Shown here in pieces: positions 45,573 through 55,987 of a stretch of 64,000 nucleotides of DNA (positions within the stretch are counted from its first letter, which is position 1; every line of letters starts with the position of its first letter). Location: positions 11,941,100 to 12,005,099 of the forward strand of contig NC_091390.1 in NCBI RefSeq assembly GCF_038502225.1. The letters run 5' to 3'. The notes below the pieces were generated by a model. That model saw nothing but the letters and a program-made list of their open reading frames with translations. It ran no database searches and was not told where the DNA came from. A program made the position numbers and the translations under genes. Source of the stretch: Cherax quadricarinatus. Lineage: Eukaryota > Arthropoda > Malacostraca > Decapoda > Parastacidae.

Positions 45573-48500
45573 CTAGACTCTTGACAAAGAGTCTGCCAAC
45601 ACATTTTCTTTGCCGGCAATGTAAAGAATTTTGAGGTTATAGGGCTGCAGCCTGAGCGTCCAACGCATAAGCCTTGTGTTGTGATTCTTCATGGCTTGGA
45701 GATAGACTAACGGGTTGTGATCACTGTAGACTGTGACCACCTGCGATGTCTGGCCCACATAAACATCGAAATGTTCCAAAGCCATTACCAGCGCGAGGGC
45801 TTCTTTTTCAATGGTAGAGTAAGCCCTCTGATGTGGCTGGAACTTAGCTGAAAAGTATGCGATTGGCTGCAGCTCCTTGTTCCCGATTTGTAATAGTACC
45901 GCCCCAACCCCAGACTCACAAGCATCAACCTGTAATGAAAAAGGTTTGGAGAAGTCTGGAGACAGGAGAATGGGTGCAGAGCACAATAATCTTTTTGCTT
46001 TATTAAAAGCAGTGTTACAATCTGACGTCCAATTAAAGGGAACTTTATGACTGGTAAGAGAGGTAAGAGGGGCTACAATATCTGAGAAATTCTTACAGAA
46101 TCTTCTGTAAAATCCTATCATGCCTAGGAAACGTTGAAGAGATTTCCTATCATGAGGAACTGGATAATCTTTAATCGAAAGAACTTTAGCAAGTTTAGGT
46201 GCAACATTACCACTACCTACTTCATGGCCTAGAAAAGTGATAGTGGCCTGGCCAAAGGAAGATTTAGATAAATTAACTGTTAATTGGGAATTCTTAAAGG
46301 TCTCAAACAGAGCTTTAAGTCTAAGTAGGTGTTGATCCCAAGTATCAGACACCACAACAATATCATCTAGGTATGCTGCCGTGCCTTCAAGTCCTTTAAT
46401 AGCCTGATGGATGAGTTTCTGGAATGAAGAGGGGGAATTTTTCATTCCGAAGGGGGTAACTGTATACTGATAATGACCTCCTGGAATCACGAAGGCAGAG
46501 ATTTCCTTCGCCTTATCTGTCAAAGGTACCTGATAGTAACCTTTAAGGAGATCTAATTTGGACACAAAAGTAGCCTTACCCACAAAGTCAATTACGTCAT
46601 CCAGACGAGGAAGAGGGTAAGCATCTGTAATTGTGACCTCGTTCACTTTACGGTAGTCTGTGCACATACGAAACCCTCCATCAGCCTTTTTTACTAGGAT
46701 GCACGGTGAAGCCCATGGACTAGATGACTCCTCCACTAAACCATGTTCTAACAAGAAGTCTACTTCCTGCTGAAGTAGCCTTTGCTTTTCAGGATTAGCT
46801 CTGTAGGGGGAGAGTTTAATTGGTTTAGATTTTCCCACATCTACATCATGGTAACCTAACGTACATTTTTTCGGCACATCCGAAAAAATATTAGGATATG
46901 ACTGTAGAAGCTCAGTTAAATTGGTTGCTTGTATTTCAGATAATCCAGCCATTAAAGGGCTAGGATCCTTGAGGAGGACAGAATTTGAAAGTTTAGTATT
47001 AATTTCAGAGATAGAGTGCAAAGAGTCAGAGTCGTCCTCAGAGGTAGAGGACAGAGTCATTACTGGGACTTTATCTGGTGTATGAAAGGCCTTGATTTGA
47101 TTAATGTGGTAAGTTTTTGTTTTTGAGGTCTTATCAATGGGAGCTACCACATAATTTAAATCAGATAATCTACTTACAATCTGCATAGGTCCCGTATATC
47201 TAGCTTTCAAGGTGTGGCCAGGTATAGGTTCCTGCACCAACACCTTGTCTCCTGGATGGAAGGAGCGGAATTGTGCACTTCTGTCATACCTCTGTTTCAT
47301 CTTACTTTGAGCTGTCTTTAGGTTAGCCGTGGCTAACTGACGTGCCACCTGCAACCTTGAAGACGGGTTGTAGAGTGCGGAGCTTACGTCTTCTCCCATC
47401 CATCCTTCTTTGAGCACCCGAAGAGGACCTCGTACATTGTGCCCAAAGATCAGCTCAAACGGACTATACCCTGTAGACTCTTGCACCGTCTCCCGTACTG
47501 AGAACAGCAACAAAGGTAGAGATTCATCCCAGTCTGTCGGAAAGTGCATGCAAAAACTTCTCATCATTGTTTTTAATGTCTGGTGGAATCTTTCCAAGGC
47601 GCCTTGGGACTGAGGATGATAGGCAGTGGATAAGTTGTGAATTATCCCTAACCTAGTTAATACTTCCCTAAATGCTTTGGCAGTGAAGTTAGTACCTTGA
47701 TCACTTTGTATAGTTTTAGGAATGCCAAAACAAGAAATGAATTTTGTTAAAGCTTTGAGAATAGCTTTAGTATTGATACTACGCATTGGGATCGCTTCAG
47801 GATATCTGGTTACTTTATCCATAATTGTAAATAAATACTGATTTCCAGACTTTGACTTAGGTAGTGGACCTACACAATCTATAATTAAATCTGCAAAAGG
47901 TTCTCCATCAGCAGGTATGGGTTGGAGAGGTGCAGGTTTAATGGAATGTCCAGGTTTTCCAACTTGCTGACATTCTCGGCAACACCTAATATGATTCTTC
48001 ACATCTTTCTTTAATTTTGGCCAATAAAATTCTTTTGTGATTCTATACAAGGTTTTTGTAATTCCTAAGTGACCTCCTGATGACGTATTATGAGCTATAT
48101 TTAATATCTGAGGTCTATACTTGGTTGGAACCACTAACCTGTCGTATAATTGCCGGCCCTCTTTCTCCTTACCAGTCTCAGTGCAAACCAAATAATCATT
48201 TTTAACTTCATACTTGACTGGATGACCCCAAGAGGATGTACCCATGGCTGCCTGAAAAGCGAATTTTAAAGAAGGGTCCTTTCGTTGTTCCTCCCGGAAG
48301 GACAGTCCCTCGGGCATGGAAACAGAGACATCTGGCAATCCTGCAACCTGGGAATAGGAAGGCTTGATCGGGGTCTGTTCACTTGATTTACGAGACTCCG
48401 GCCGGTGTGTCTCATAAAACAACGTGGCTATTCCGAGATCGGAGTCGTCCAAGGATAGGTCAACATTCTCCCCAGACAACCCTTGGGATGTTGCCCGAGT

Positions 48501-49121
48501 TATGGCCAACACTGGAGAAGCATTAATCATTATAGGTTCAGGACACGAAGTAACAGTAGTAATGTTATTACCCAGTAATAACATGGCATTTTTCATGGGA
48601 AATCCTTTTGAGATACCTACAGTCAAGTACCCAGTGTAATATTTGCACTGTACATAAATTTTATGCAAAGGAACTGAATATATAGCTCCTCCATAGGCTT
48701 CCAATAAAACTGAGGAATTCAAGGAAGTATTCTCTGAAAGGGGTAATATTCCTTCTCTGACAAGTGAGCAATATGCTCCAGTATCTCTAAAGGTATTTAC
48801 TTTAGTTGGTTCTGAGTTTTCCTGAAGGGAAATAAGACTTTCGCAATAATAAGGGGCCATACCTTTTTCTACTTCTCTAGGGGACATGTTACTAGGGATA
48901 TTAGAGATTTTCCCGATGGGTTGAGGTTTTTGGGGGCAGTTGGAACTGATGTGACCTACTTTATTGCACCTGAAGCAGACGACAGGCTTGCCCTTTACTC
49001 CCTGATGACGTTGCAAGTGGTGTTCTGGCTGGTGCCTCTCTGGATATTGTTGTCGAGATGCTCCATAAGTAGTTTGCCTCTCCGCAGGGGGACCATATGT
49101 TGAGAAGCGTGGCTCACCAGG
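45573..49121 (-). CDS. pol: pol: zinc knuckle, protease, integrase, reverse transcriptase, RNase H
   Basis: 1,147 codons counted from 49016, and the frame is open up to the TGA at 49122-49124. Residues from 49016: CCHC knuckle CFRCNKVGHISSNC 14-27; protease DTG 78-80; integrase HHCC finger H309, H316, C346, C349; integrase catalytic D380, D439, E475 (35 residues between the last two); RT LDLLKGYYQV 821-830 and YLDD 882-885; RNase H D1031, E1070, D1099. Integrase therefore precedes RT. That order is normal in Ty1/copia but the RT/RH sequence is Ty3/Gypsy, as in the Gmr1 group. The stop follows ADSLSRV directly. All key residues are present. The start is uncertain: expression probably depends on gag. 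Confidence 0.93.
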   Translation of the reverse strand, partial: PGEPRFSTYGPPAERQTTYGASRQQYPERHQPEHHLQRHQGVKGKPVVCFRCNKVGHISSNCPQKPQPIGKISNIPSNMSPREVEKGMAPYYCESLISLQENSEPTKVNTFRDTGAYCSLVREGILPLSENTSLNSSVLLEAYGGAIYSVPLHKIYVQCKYYTGYLTVGISKGFPMKNAMLLLGNNITTVTSCPEPIMINASPVLAITRATSQGLSGENVDLSLDDSDLGIATLFYETHRPESRKSSEQTPIKPSYSQVAGLPDVSVSMPEGLSFREEQRKDPSLKFAFQAAMGTSSWGHPVKYEVKNDYLVCTETGKEKEGRQLYDRLVVPTKYRPQILNIAHNTSSGGHLGITKTLYRITKEFYWPKLKKDVKNHIRCCRECQQVGKPGHSIKPAPLQPIPADGEPFADLIIDCVGPLPKSKSGNQYLFTIMDKVTRYPEAIPMRSINTKAILKALTKFISCFGIPKTIQSDQGTNFTAKAFREVLTRLGIIHNLSTAYHPQSQGALERFHQTLKTMMRSFCMHFPTDWDESLPLLLFSVRETVQESTGYSPFELIFGHNVRGPLRVLKEGWMGEDVSSALYNPSSRLQVARQLATANLKTAQSKMKQRYDRSAQFRSFHPGDKVLVQEPIPGHTLKARYTGPMQIVSRLSDLNYVVAPIDKTSKTKTYHINQIKAFHTPDKVPVMTLSSTSEDDSDSLHSISEINTKLSNSVLLKDPSPLMAGLSEIQATNLTELLQSYPNIFSDVPKKCTLGYHDVDVGKSKPIKLSPYRANPEKQRLLQQEVDFLLEHGLVEESSSPWASPCILVKKADGGFRMCTDYRKVNEVTITDAYPLPRLDDVIDFVGKATFVSKLDLLKGYYQVPLTDKAKEISAFVIPGGHYQYTVTPFGMKNSPSSFQKLIHQAIKGLEGTAAYLDDIVVVSDTWDQHLLRLKALFETFKNSQLTVNLSKSSFGQATITFLGHEVGSGNVAPKLAKVLSIKDYPVPHDRKSLQRFLGMIGFYRRFCKNFSDIVAPLTSLTSHKVPFNWTSDCNTAFNKAKRLLCSAPILLSPDFSKPFSLQVDACESGVGAVLLQIGNKELQPIAYFSAKFQPHQRAYSTIEKEALALVMALEHFDVYVGQTSQVVTVYSDHNPLVYLQAMKNHNTRLMRWTLRLQPYNLKILYIAGKENVLADSLSRV

Positions 49122-50168
49122 TCACTTGGTTGGATGACGTAGACGCTCTCCCTCTGGCTGGCACTTCATTCTCCAATGTTGTCGATCTCTGCTCACGCCA
49201 GACTGTTGAAAAGAGAGACGGGACCGCTCGGACAAGGAGCGGTTCGTTTCGAAGGTATCAGCCAACCTGGCCGCCTCCAATGCAGTGGTTAAGTCACGAT
49301 CCTGCAGAAAGACACGAACCTCTGGTCCCACAGACTCCAGCAGGTTATCAATCAGAATAAGCTGCACCAGCTCCTCAAAGTTAGAGACACCACTCGCTTT
49401 ATACCAGCTGGTAAAAGCTTTGGTTTGCTGTCTCACAAAGTCCACCAGGGATTGACCAAGCTGCCGCCTGTTCAATTTGAAGGTCTTACGATATTTAGCT
49501 GGGATACATGTATATGCTCCCAACACTGTGGTCTTCACTACTTGATAATCAGAGAATTCAGCGTCAGTTAATACCGACGTAAATTCCTGTGCCTTACCCA
49601 ATAATGCTGTATGAACAAACGCTGCCCAGTGCTGTTCCGGCCACCTCAAGGCTCGAGCCTGATTTTCGAAGCTTTCGAAAAATTGCTCTGGTTCGGCCTC
49701 ATTGAAGCGGGGAACAAGCTGTACTGCTTTTTGTAAACTGAAATCGTTTACAGAATGCGAAAACTGCCTCCTTTCTCTTTCCCTATCAAATTCTTCCCTT
49801 GCGAATGCTCTCTGTTCCCTAGTTTGCTCAAGATTGATTTTTGCCAGCTCAAGTGCCAACGACGCTGATTCACCCTGAGACAACCCAGCTGCACTATACT
49901 GACCATTTTGCTCCGTAGGTATATCATCTTCCTCCTGCGAGAACATAGTAGTTTTTGCCCTAGCTCCCGTAGAGGGAGGAGTTTGATGTGCCATCTCTTC
50001 TTCAATAAGTATGTCAGCAATAAGTGAACGCAGTTGCGCAGCTGTGAGAGTGCGTTTATAGGGAATGCCAATGGAACGAGCAATTTGCCAACAACGCTGC
50101 AGGGACAATTTAGGTAGGTTATGCAAAGTATATGCCGACACCAGGCGTCTGACTCGTCTAGGTGGCAT
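49122..50168 (-). CDS. gag: gag
   Basis: 348 codons from MPPRRVRRLVSAYTLHNL to a TGA. An N-terminal basic/helical part, a charged coiled-coil-like segment (EEFDRERERR), then a capsid-like helical domain (LVPRFNEAEPEQFFESFEN, KAQEFTSVL, SLVDFVRQQTKAFTSWY). The CCHC knuckle that normally ends Gag lies beyond the stop, in the pol segment. Gag and pol are in the same frame, so the TGA is either a single nonsense change or a readthrough signal. Structural protein of the virus-like particle. Confidence 0.88.
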   Translation of the reverse strand: MPPRRVRRLVSAYTLHNLPKLSLQRCWQIARSIGIPYKRTLTAAQLRSLIADILIEEEMAHQTPPSTGARAKTTMFSQEEDDIPTEQNGQYSAAGLSQGESASLALELAKINLEQTREQRAFAREEFDRERERRQFSHSVNDFSLQKAVQLVPRFNEAEPEQFFESFENQARALRWPEQHWAAFVHTALLGKAQEFTSVLTDAEFSDYQVVKTTVLGAYTCIPAKYRKTFKLNRRQLGQSLVDFVRQQTKAFTSWYKASGVSNFEELVQLILIDNLLESVGPEVRVFLQDRDLTTALEAARLADTFETNRSLSERSRLSFQQSGVSRDRQHWRMKCQPEGERLRHPTK

Positions 50169-50489
50169 AAGTTATTCGCTATGCACAGTACGAATACCTC
50201 AACGTAACACGTTAATTTGCAGAACACGCTTAGCTATGCACAGTACGATTGCAGAATACGCATACAAGCAAAGCCGACTGCACACAAGATTGACCGTAGC
50301 GAAGCGAGCACACTGAACAAGCTAGTAGCGAGCTGTTGAACGATCACACAATAGCAAGGCTGATCATAAGCAACTGACACGCAAAATTTGTAAAGCGAAG
50401 CGAAACAGCAAGCTACACAATGTTCCTGCTACAAGCTTCACCCTAAGCTCAACCGTTTCTCTAAGTCCAGCTCTCGGACAGGCTACCCA
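50169..50489 (-). other. LTR element leader region
   Basis: Untranslated leader between 5' LTR and gag. The sense sequence next to the LTR is TGGGTAGCCTGTCCGAGAGC, the position of a tRNA primer site; I cannot assign the tRNA. Confidence 0.6.
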
Positions 50490-50914
50490 TATTACAACCT
50501 AGGATTTCAAATGGCCTGTTATCCCAGGTGTAATGGGAGCAAATAAACACAGTAGAAAAAGTTTAGACTTATATTATCCTTCACCAATTTAGAACAGCAA
50601 TATGTACACTATTTACAGTGATAAATATAGTGCACTCCACGGTAAGCAAGGCAGAAATAGAAGCCACAAGATAGCAGACCGTGCTTCAACCAGCTCTAGA
50701 ATGGGAATGACAAGGGCAGACAGGAGAGCGGTATCCACATAACCTCTGCGATTGTCAATCCCACCTTCTTATTGGCTAGAACCTGGTCACTAGTTGAACG
50801 ATGGGGCCCCATCATCAACTCTTAGCAACCTGGTTCGCTGGTTGGGGGAGATAGCCTGTAAATGAGGGTGTGTCCATGCGCCTAATAAAGGTTACGTACT
50901 CTTTGCATGCCACA
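50490..50914 (-). repeat. 5' LTR
   Basis: 425 bp, nearly identical to 44831-45255. Promoter of the element should lie here; no TATA box is obvious from reading. Confidence 0.93.
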
Positions 50915-53900
50915 CTCCGTAAGCCATGCGTGTCATATGAGGCGACTAAAATGCCGGGAGCAATGGGCTAGTAACCCCTTCTCCTGTAAACACTTACTAA
51001 AAAAGAGAAGAAGAAAAACTTTATAAAACTGGGATGCTTAAATGTGCGTGGATGTAGTGCGGATGACAAGAAACAGATGATTGCTGATGTTATGAATGAA
51101 AAGAAGTTGGATGTCCTGGCCCTAAGCGAAACAAAGCTGAAGGGGGTAGGAGAGTTTCAGTGGGGGGAAATAAATGGGATTAAATCTGGAGTATCTGAGA
51201 GAGTTAGAGCAAAGAAAGGGGTAGCAGTAATGTTAAATGATCAGTTATGGAAGGAGAAAAGAGAATATGAATGTGTAAATTCAAGAATTATGTGGATTAA
51301 AGTAAAGGTTGGATGCGAGAAGTGGGTCATAATAAGCGTGTATGCACCTGGAGAAGAGAGGAATGCAGAGGAGAGAGAGAGATTTTGGGAGATGTTAAGT
51401 GAATGTATAGGAGCCTTTGAACCAAGTGAGAGAGTAATTGTGGTAGGGGACCTGAATGCTAAAGTAGGAGAAACTTTTAGAGAGGGTGTGGTAGGTAAGT
51501 TTGGGGTGCCAGGTGTAAATGATAATGGGAGCCCTTTGATTGAACTTTGTATAGAAAGGGGTTTAGTTATAGGTAATACATATTTTAAGAAAAAGAGGAT
51601 AAATAAGTATACAAGATATGATGTAGGGCGAAATGACAGTAGTTTGTTGGATTATGTATTGGTAGATAAAAGACTGTTGAGTAGACTTCAGGATGTACAT
51701 GTTTATAGAGGGGCCACAGATATATCAGATCACTTTCTAGTTGTAGCTACACTGAGAGTAAAAGGTACATGGGATACAAGGAGAATAGAAGCATCAGGGA
51801 AGAGAGAGGTGAAGGTTTATAAACTAAAAGAGGAGGCAGTTAGGGTAAGATATAAACAGCTATTGGAGGATAGATGGGCTAATGAGAGCATAGGCAATGG
51901 GGTCGAAGAGGTATGGGGTAGGTTTAAAAATGTAGTGTTAGAGTGTTCAGCAGAAGTTTGTGGTTACAGGAAAGTGGGTGCGGGAGGGAAGAGGAGCGAT
52001 TGGTGGAATGATGATGTAAAGAGAGTAGTAAGGGAGAAAAAGTTAGCATATGAGAAGTTTTTACAAAGTAGAAGTGATGCAAGGAGGGAAGAGTATATGG
52101 AGAAAAAGAGAGAGGTTAAGAGAGTGGTGAAGCAATGTAAAAAGAGAGCAAATGAGAGAGTGGGTGAGATGTTATCAACAAATTTTGTTGAAAATAAGAA
52201 AAAGTTTTGGAGTGAGATTAACAAGTTAAGAAAGCCTAGAGAACAAATGGATTTGTCAGTTAAAAATAGGAGAGGAGAGTTATTAAATGGAGAGTTAGAG
52301 GTATTGGGAAGATGGAGGGAATATTTTGAGGAATTGTTAAATGTTGATGAAGATAGGGAAGCTGTGATTTCGTGTATAGGGCAAGGAGGAATAACATCTT
52401 GTAGGAGTGAGGAAGAGCCAGTTGTGAGTGTGGGGGAAGTTCGTGAGGCAGTAGGTAAAATGAAAGGGGGTAAGGCAGCCGGGATTGATGGGATAAAGAT
52501 AGAAATGTTAAAAGCAGGTGGGGATATAGTTTTGGAGTGGTTGGTGCAATTATTTAATAAATGTATGGAAAAGGGTAAGGTACCTAGGGATTGGCAGAGA
52601 GCATGCATAGTTCCTTTGTATAAAGGCAAAGGGGATAAAAGAGAGTGCAAAAATTATAGGGGGATAAGTCTGCTGAGTATACCTGGTAAAGTGTATGGTA
52701 GAGTTATTATTGAAAGAATTAAGAGTAAGACGGAGAATATGATAGCAGATGAACAAGGAGGCTTTAGGAAAGGTAGGGGGTGTGTGGACCAGGTGTTTAC
52801 AGTGAAATATATAAGTGAACAGTATTTAGATAAGGCTAAAGAGGTCTTTGTGGCATTTATGGATTTGGAAAAGGCGTATGACAGGGTGGATAGGGGGGCA
52901 ATGTGGCAGATGTTGCAAGTATATGGTGTAGGAGGTAGGTTACTGAAAGCAGTGAAGAGTTTTTACGAGGATAGTGAGGCTCAAGTTAGAGTATGTAGGA
53001 AAGAGGGAAATTATTTCCCAGTAAAAGTAGGCCTTAGACAAGGATGTGTGATGTCACCGTGGTTGTTTAATATATTTATAGATGGGGTTGTAAGAGAAGT
53101 AAATGCGAGGGTCTTGACAAGAGGCGTGGAGTTAAAAGATAAAGAATCACACACAAAGTGGGAGTTGTCACAGCTGCTCTTTGCTGATGACACTGTGCTC
53201 TTGGGAGATTCTGAAGAGAAGTTGCAAAGATTGGTGGATGAATTTGGTAGGGTGTGCAAAAGAAGAAAATTAAAGGTGAATACTGGAAAGAGTAAGGTTA
53301 TGAGGATAACAAAAAGATTAGGTGATGAAAGATTGAATATCAGATTGGAGGGAGAGAGTATGGAGGAGGTGAATGTATTCAGATATTTGGGAGTGGACGT
53401 GTCAGCGGATGGGTCTATGAAAGATGAGGTGAATCATAGAATTGATGAGGGAAAAAGAGTGAGTGGTGCACTTAGGAGTCTGTGGAGACAAAGAACTTTG
53501 TCCTTGGAGGCAAAGAGGGGAATATATGAGAGTATAGTTTTACCAACGCTTTTATATGGGTGTGAAGCATGGGTGATGAATGTTGCAGCGAGGAAAAGGC
53601 TGGAGGCAGTGGAGATGTCATGTCTGAGGGCAATGTGTGGCGTGAATATAATGCAGAGAATTCGTAGTTTGGAAGTTAGGAGGAGGTGCGGGATTACCAA
53701 AACTGTTGTCCAGAGGGCTGAGGAAGGGTTGTTGAGGTGGTTCGGACATGTAGAGAGAATGGAGCGAAACAGAATGACTTCAAGAGTGTATCAGTCTGTA
53801 GTGGAAGGAAGGCGGGGTAGGGGTCGGCCTAGGAAAGGTTGGAGAGAGGGGGTAAAGGAGGTTTTGTGTGCGAGGGGCTTGGACTTCCAGCAGGTATGCA

Positions 53901-54078
53901 TGAGCGTGTTTGATAGGAGTGAATGGAGACAAATGGTTTTTAATACTTGACGTGCTGTTGGAGTGTGAGCAAAGTAACATTTATGAAGGGGTTCAGGGAA
54001 ACCGGCAGGCCGGACTTGAGTCCTGGAGATGGGAAGTACAGTGCCTGCACTCTGAAGGAGGGGTGTTAATGTTGCAGC
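50915..54078 (+). mobile_element. RTE-type LINE, main part
   Basis: Resumes the leader interrupted at 44830 (GGCGACTAAAATGCCGGGAG, GGGCTAGTAACCCCTTCTCC), then a long ORF2 and the start of the 3' UTR. It stops at GTGTTAATGTTGCAG, about 110 bp short of the complete 3' UTR seen at 7190-7431, and continues directly as CR1 copy B. Loss of an RTE 3' end is unusual and points to a later deletion. Confidence 0.9.
50990..53950 (+). CDS. RTE ORF2: endonuclease and reverse transcriptase
   Basis: Open from 50990 (after a TAA) to TGA at 53950, about 986 codons, no internal stop. Endonuclease: LNVRGCSADDKK (the Asn of the first block is codon 51041, so translation must begin upstream of the GTG at 51044), [132 protein letters not shown] (codon 53180), RYLGVDVSADG. 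C-terminus RWFGHVERMERNRMTSR and GRGRPRKGWREGV. No ATG is in frame before the endonuclease; initiation is non-AUG or the start was lost. Length and domains fit the RTE clade. The protein is intact, but its leader is split by the LTR element. Confidence 0.92.
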   Translation, partial: TLTKKEKKKNFIKLGCLNVRGCSADDKKQMIADVMNEKKLDVLALSETKLKGVGEFQWGEINGIKSGVSERVRAKKGVAVMLNDQLWKEKREYECVNSRIMWIKVKVGCEKWVIISVYAPGEERNAEERERFWEMLSECIGAFEPSERVIVVGDLNAKVGETFREGVVGKFGVPGVNDNGSPLIELCIERGLVIGNTYFKKKRINKYTRYDVGRNDSSLLDYVLVDKRLLSRLQDVHVYRGATDISDHFLVVATLRVKGTWDTRRIEASGKREVKVYKLKEEAVRVRYKQLLEDRWANESIGNGVEEVWGRFKNVVLECSAEVCGYRKVGAGGKRSDWWNDDVKRVVREKKLAYEKFLQSRSDARREEYMEKKREVKRVVKQCKKRANERVGEMLSTNFVENKKKFWSEINKLRKPREQMDLSVKNRRGELLNGELEVLGRWREYFEELLNVDEDREAVISCIGQGGITSCRSEEEPVVSVGEVREAVGKMKGGKAAGIDGIKIEMLKAGGDIVLEWLVQLFNKCMEKGKVPRDWQRACIVPLYKGKGDKRECKNYRGISLLSIPGKVYGRVIIERIKSKTENMIADEQGGFRKGRGCVDQVFTVKYISEQYLDKAKEVFVAFMDLEKAYDRVDRGAMWQMLQVYGVGGRLLKAVKSFYEDSEAQVRVCRKEGNYFPVKVGLRQGCVMSPWLFNIFIDGVVREVNARVLTRGVELKDKESHTKWELSQLLFADDTVLLGDSEEKLQRLVDEFGRVCKRRKLKVNTGKSKVMRITKRLGDERLNIRLEGESMEEVNVFRYLGVDVSADGSMKDEVNHRIDEGKRVSGALRSLWRQRTLSLEAKRGIYESIVLPTLLYGCEAWVMNVAARKRLEAVEMSCLRAMCGVNIMQRIRSLEVRRRCGITKTVVQRAEEGLLRWFGHVERMERNRMTSRVYQSVVEGRRGRGRPRKGWREGVKEVLCARGLDFQQVCMSVFDRSEWRQMVFNT

Positions 54079-55973
54079 AAATAAACAATATCATATTCCT
54101 TATCACTGTCAACTGCCTCAAATGTTCTATTGAAGAACGTCAGTAAGTTTGTCAGGCAGGAACGACCTCTCGTGAATCCATGCTGAGATTCATTTATCAA
54201 GTTATGCTCTTCAAGGTGACTTCTGATAATGTCAGCTATAATTGATTCTAATAACTTGCCCACTATAGATGTCAGGCTTATTGGACGGTAATTTGAAGGA
54301 GTGGACTTATCCCCTGATTTGAATATAGGAACCACATTAGCCATCTTCCACATCTCTGGCACAACACTGGTAAGGATGGACGCATTGAATACACTCGTTA
54401 ATGGCTGACTAAGCTCCATCTTGCATTCCTTAAGTACCCTTGAAAACAACTCATCGGGTCCCGGGGACTTATTTTGTTTCAGTTTGTCTATCTGTTTAAT
54501 AACCATGTCCCTCGTGACAGTAATATTAGTTAACTTAAATTCATCAGGAACTAAATAATTGTTAATTACTGGAATCTCATTTACATCTTCCTGTGTAAAA
54601 ACTGACAAAAAATAGTCATTAAATAAGGAACACATTTCCAGTTCATTATCCGTCAGCTGTCCATTCCCAGATTTCAGAGGTCCTACTTTTTCCTTCACCT
54701 TCGTCCTATACACTTGAAAGAACCCCTTTGGATTAGTCTTTGATTCATTAGCGACTCTAATTTCATAGTCACGTTTAGCCTTTCTAATCGCCTTTTTTAC
54801 TTCTCTTTTAAGCTGAACATATTGGTCAGTAAGGTTAACCTCTCCTCTTCTGATGCGCCTATAAATTCCCCTTTTCTCCCCTAATAGATGCTTTAGCCTC
54901 CTGTTAACCCATTTGGGATCGTTATTATTAGACCTAATTTCTCTCTGGGGAATGTATATACTCTGGGCACTGTGTACATTATTAAGAAAACAATCATAAA
55001 AGCAGATCCCTTCATATTCATAAGTATGATTATCGTCAATAAAATCATTAGCTAGATAACCCCAATCAAGATTAGACAGATGTTCCCTAAGTCCATTATA
55101 ATCGGCAGAACGAAAATCGGGGATTTTTACTGTATTATCATTATTCTTGCATTCCCAATTAATGCTAAAGGTGATGGATTTGTGATCACTTGCGCCAAGC
55201 TCTTCAGTGATCTCCAGATTATTCACTAGTGTTTCCTTATTTGACAAGACTAGGTCTAGCAAATTATTACCCCTGGTAGGTTCAGTTACACTCTGTTTCA
55301 GAAAACAGTCCTGAACTGTTTCCATGAAGTCACTGGACTCTAGATTACCTGTCAAAGAATTCCAGTCAATTTGGCTAAAGTTAAAATCCCCTACTATGAC
55401 TACGTTACTGTGTCCAGAAGCCCTAACAATTTCGTCCCAAAGAAGTCTCCCTCTATCGTGATCCAAGCCTGGAGGTCGGTATATTACACCTAGAATTAGT
55501 TTTTCTTGACCCTCCACGAACTCTACCCAAACAGACTCTGTTACTGCTCCATCTATTTTTATACCTTTTTTTATGCAACAATTAATATTTTCTCGAACAT
55601 ACAATGCAACTCCTCCCCCCTTCCCATTACATCTATCCACATTGAATAACTTAAATCCCTGAATATTACACTCAGCAGTCATATCCCGACTCTTTAAATC
55701 ATACCACGTTTCAGTTAATGCAATGATATCAAAGTTCCCAGCACATGCTACCAAACGTAGTTCATTAATTTTATTTCTTGCACTTCGACTGTTAGCATAA
55801 AATACCATCATATGTTTTTTCTTCTGCACATTTTTCCTATTCATCTTTGTTTTTACACAATTTCTGAAATTATCATTACCCAGAGTTACTCCATGACAGT
55901 TACTATTAAGATTCTTAATATCAGAGCATAAGTCAATATATCCATACTCATTATTAATCATTTCTAAACCCAT
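54079..55973 (-). pseudogene. CR1 ORF2 5' part: endonuclease and RT fingers
   Basis: Open for about 631 CR1 codons, then broken by the RTE junction. Endonuclease blocks: FYANSRSARNKINELR, ALTETWYD, VGDFNFSQIDW, GASDHKSI. RT start: NKSPGPDELFSRVLKECK, NYRPISLTSIVGKLLES, QHGFTRGRSCLTNLLTFF, ending DKEYDIVYL. The four codons after that come from the RTE. Starts 14 nt after the ORF1 stop. Confidence 0.9.
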
Positions 55974-55987
55974 ACCTCTAACTAATC

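Larger units (their letters stand above)
44831..50914 (-). mobile_element. Ty3/Gypsy-like LTR retrotransposon with Gmr1-type domain order
   Basis: Complete minus-strand element of 6,084 bp: 425-bp LTRs, gag and pol in one frame, and domain order protease, integrase, reverse transcriptase, RNase H. Target duplication CTCCG (44826-44830 and 50915-50919 in the flanks, sharing the LTR edge). LTRs differ visibly at about one position (GCCGAATAAAGG against GCCTAATAAAGG), so the insertion is recent. No envelope gene. Confidence 0.92.

Noticed and set aside
44831..50914. Endogenous retrovirus with envelope
   Set aside because: No third frame between pol and the 3' LTR; only about 300 noncoding bases are there.
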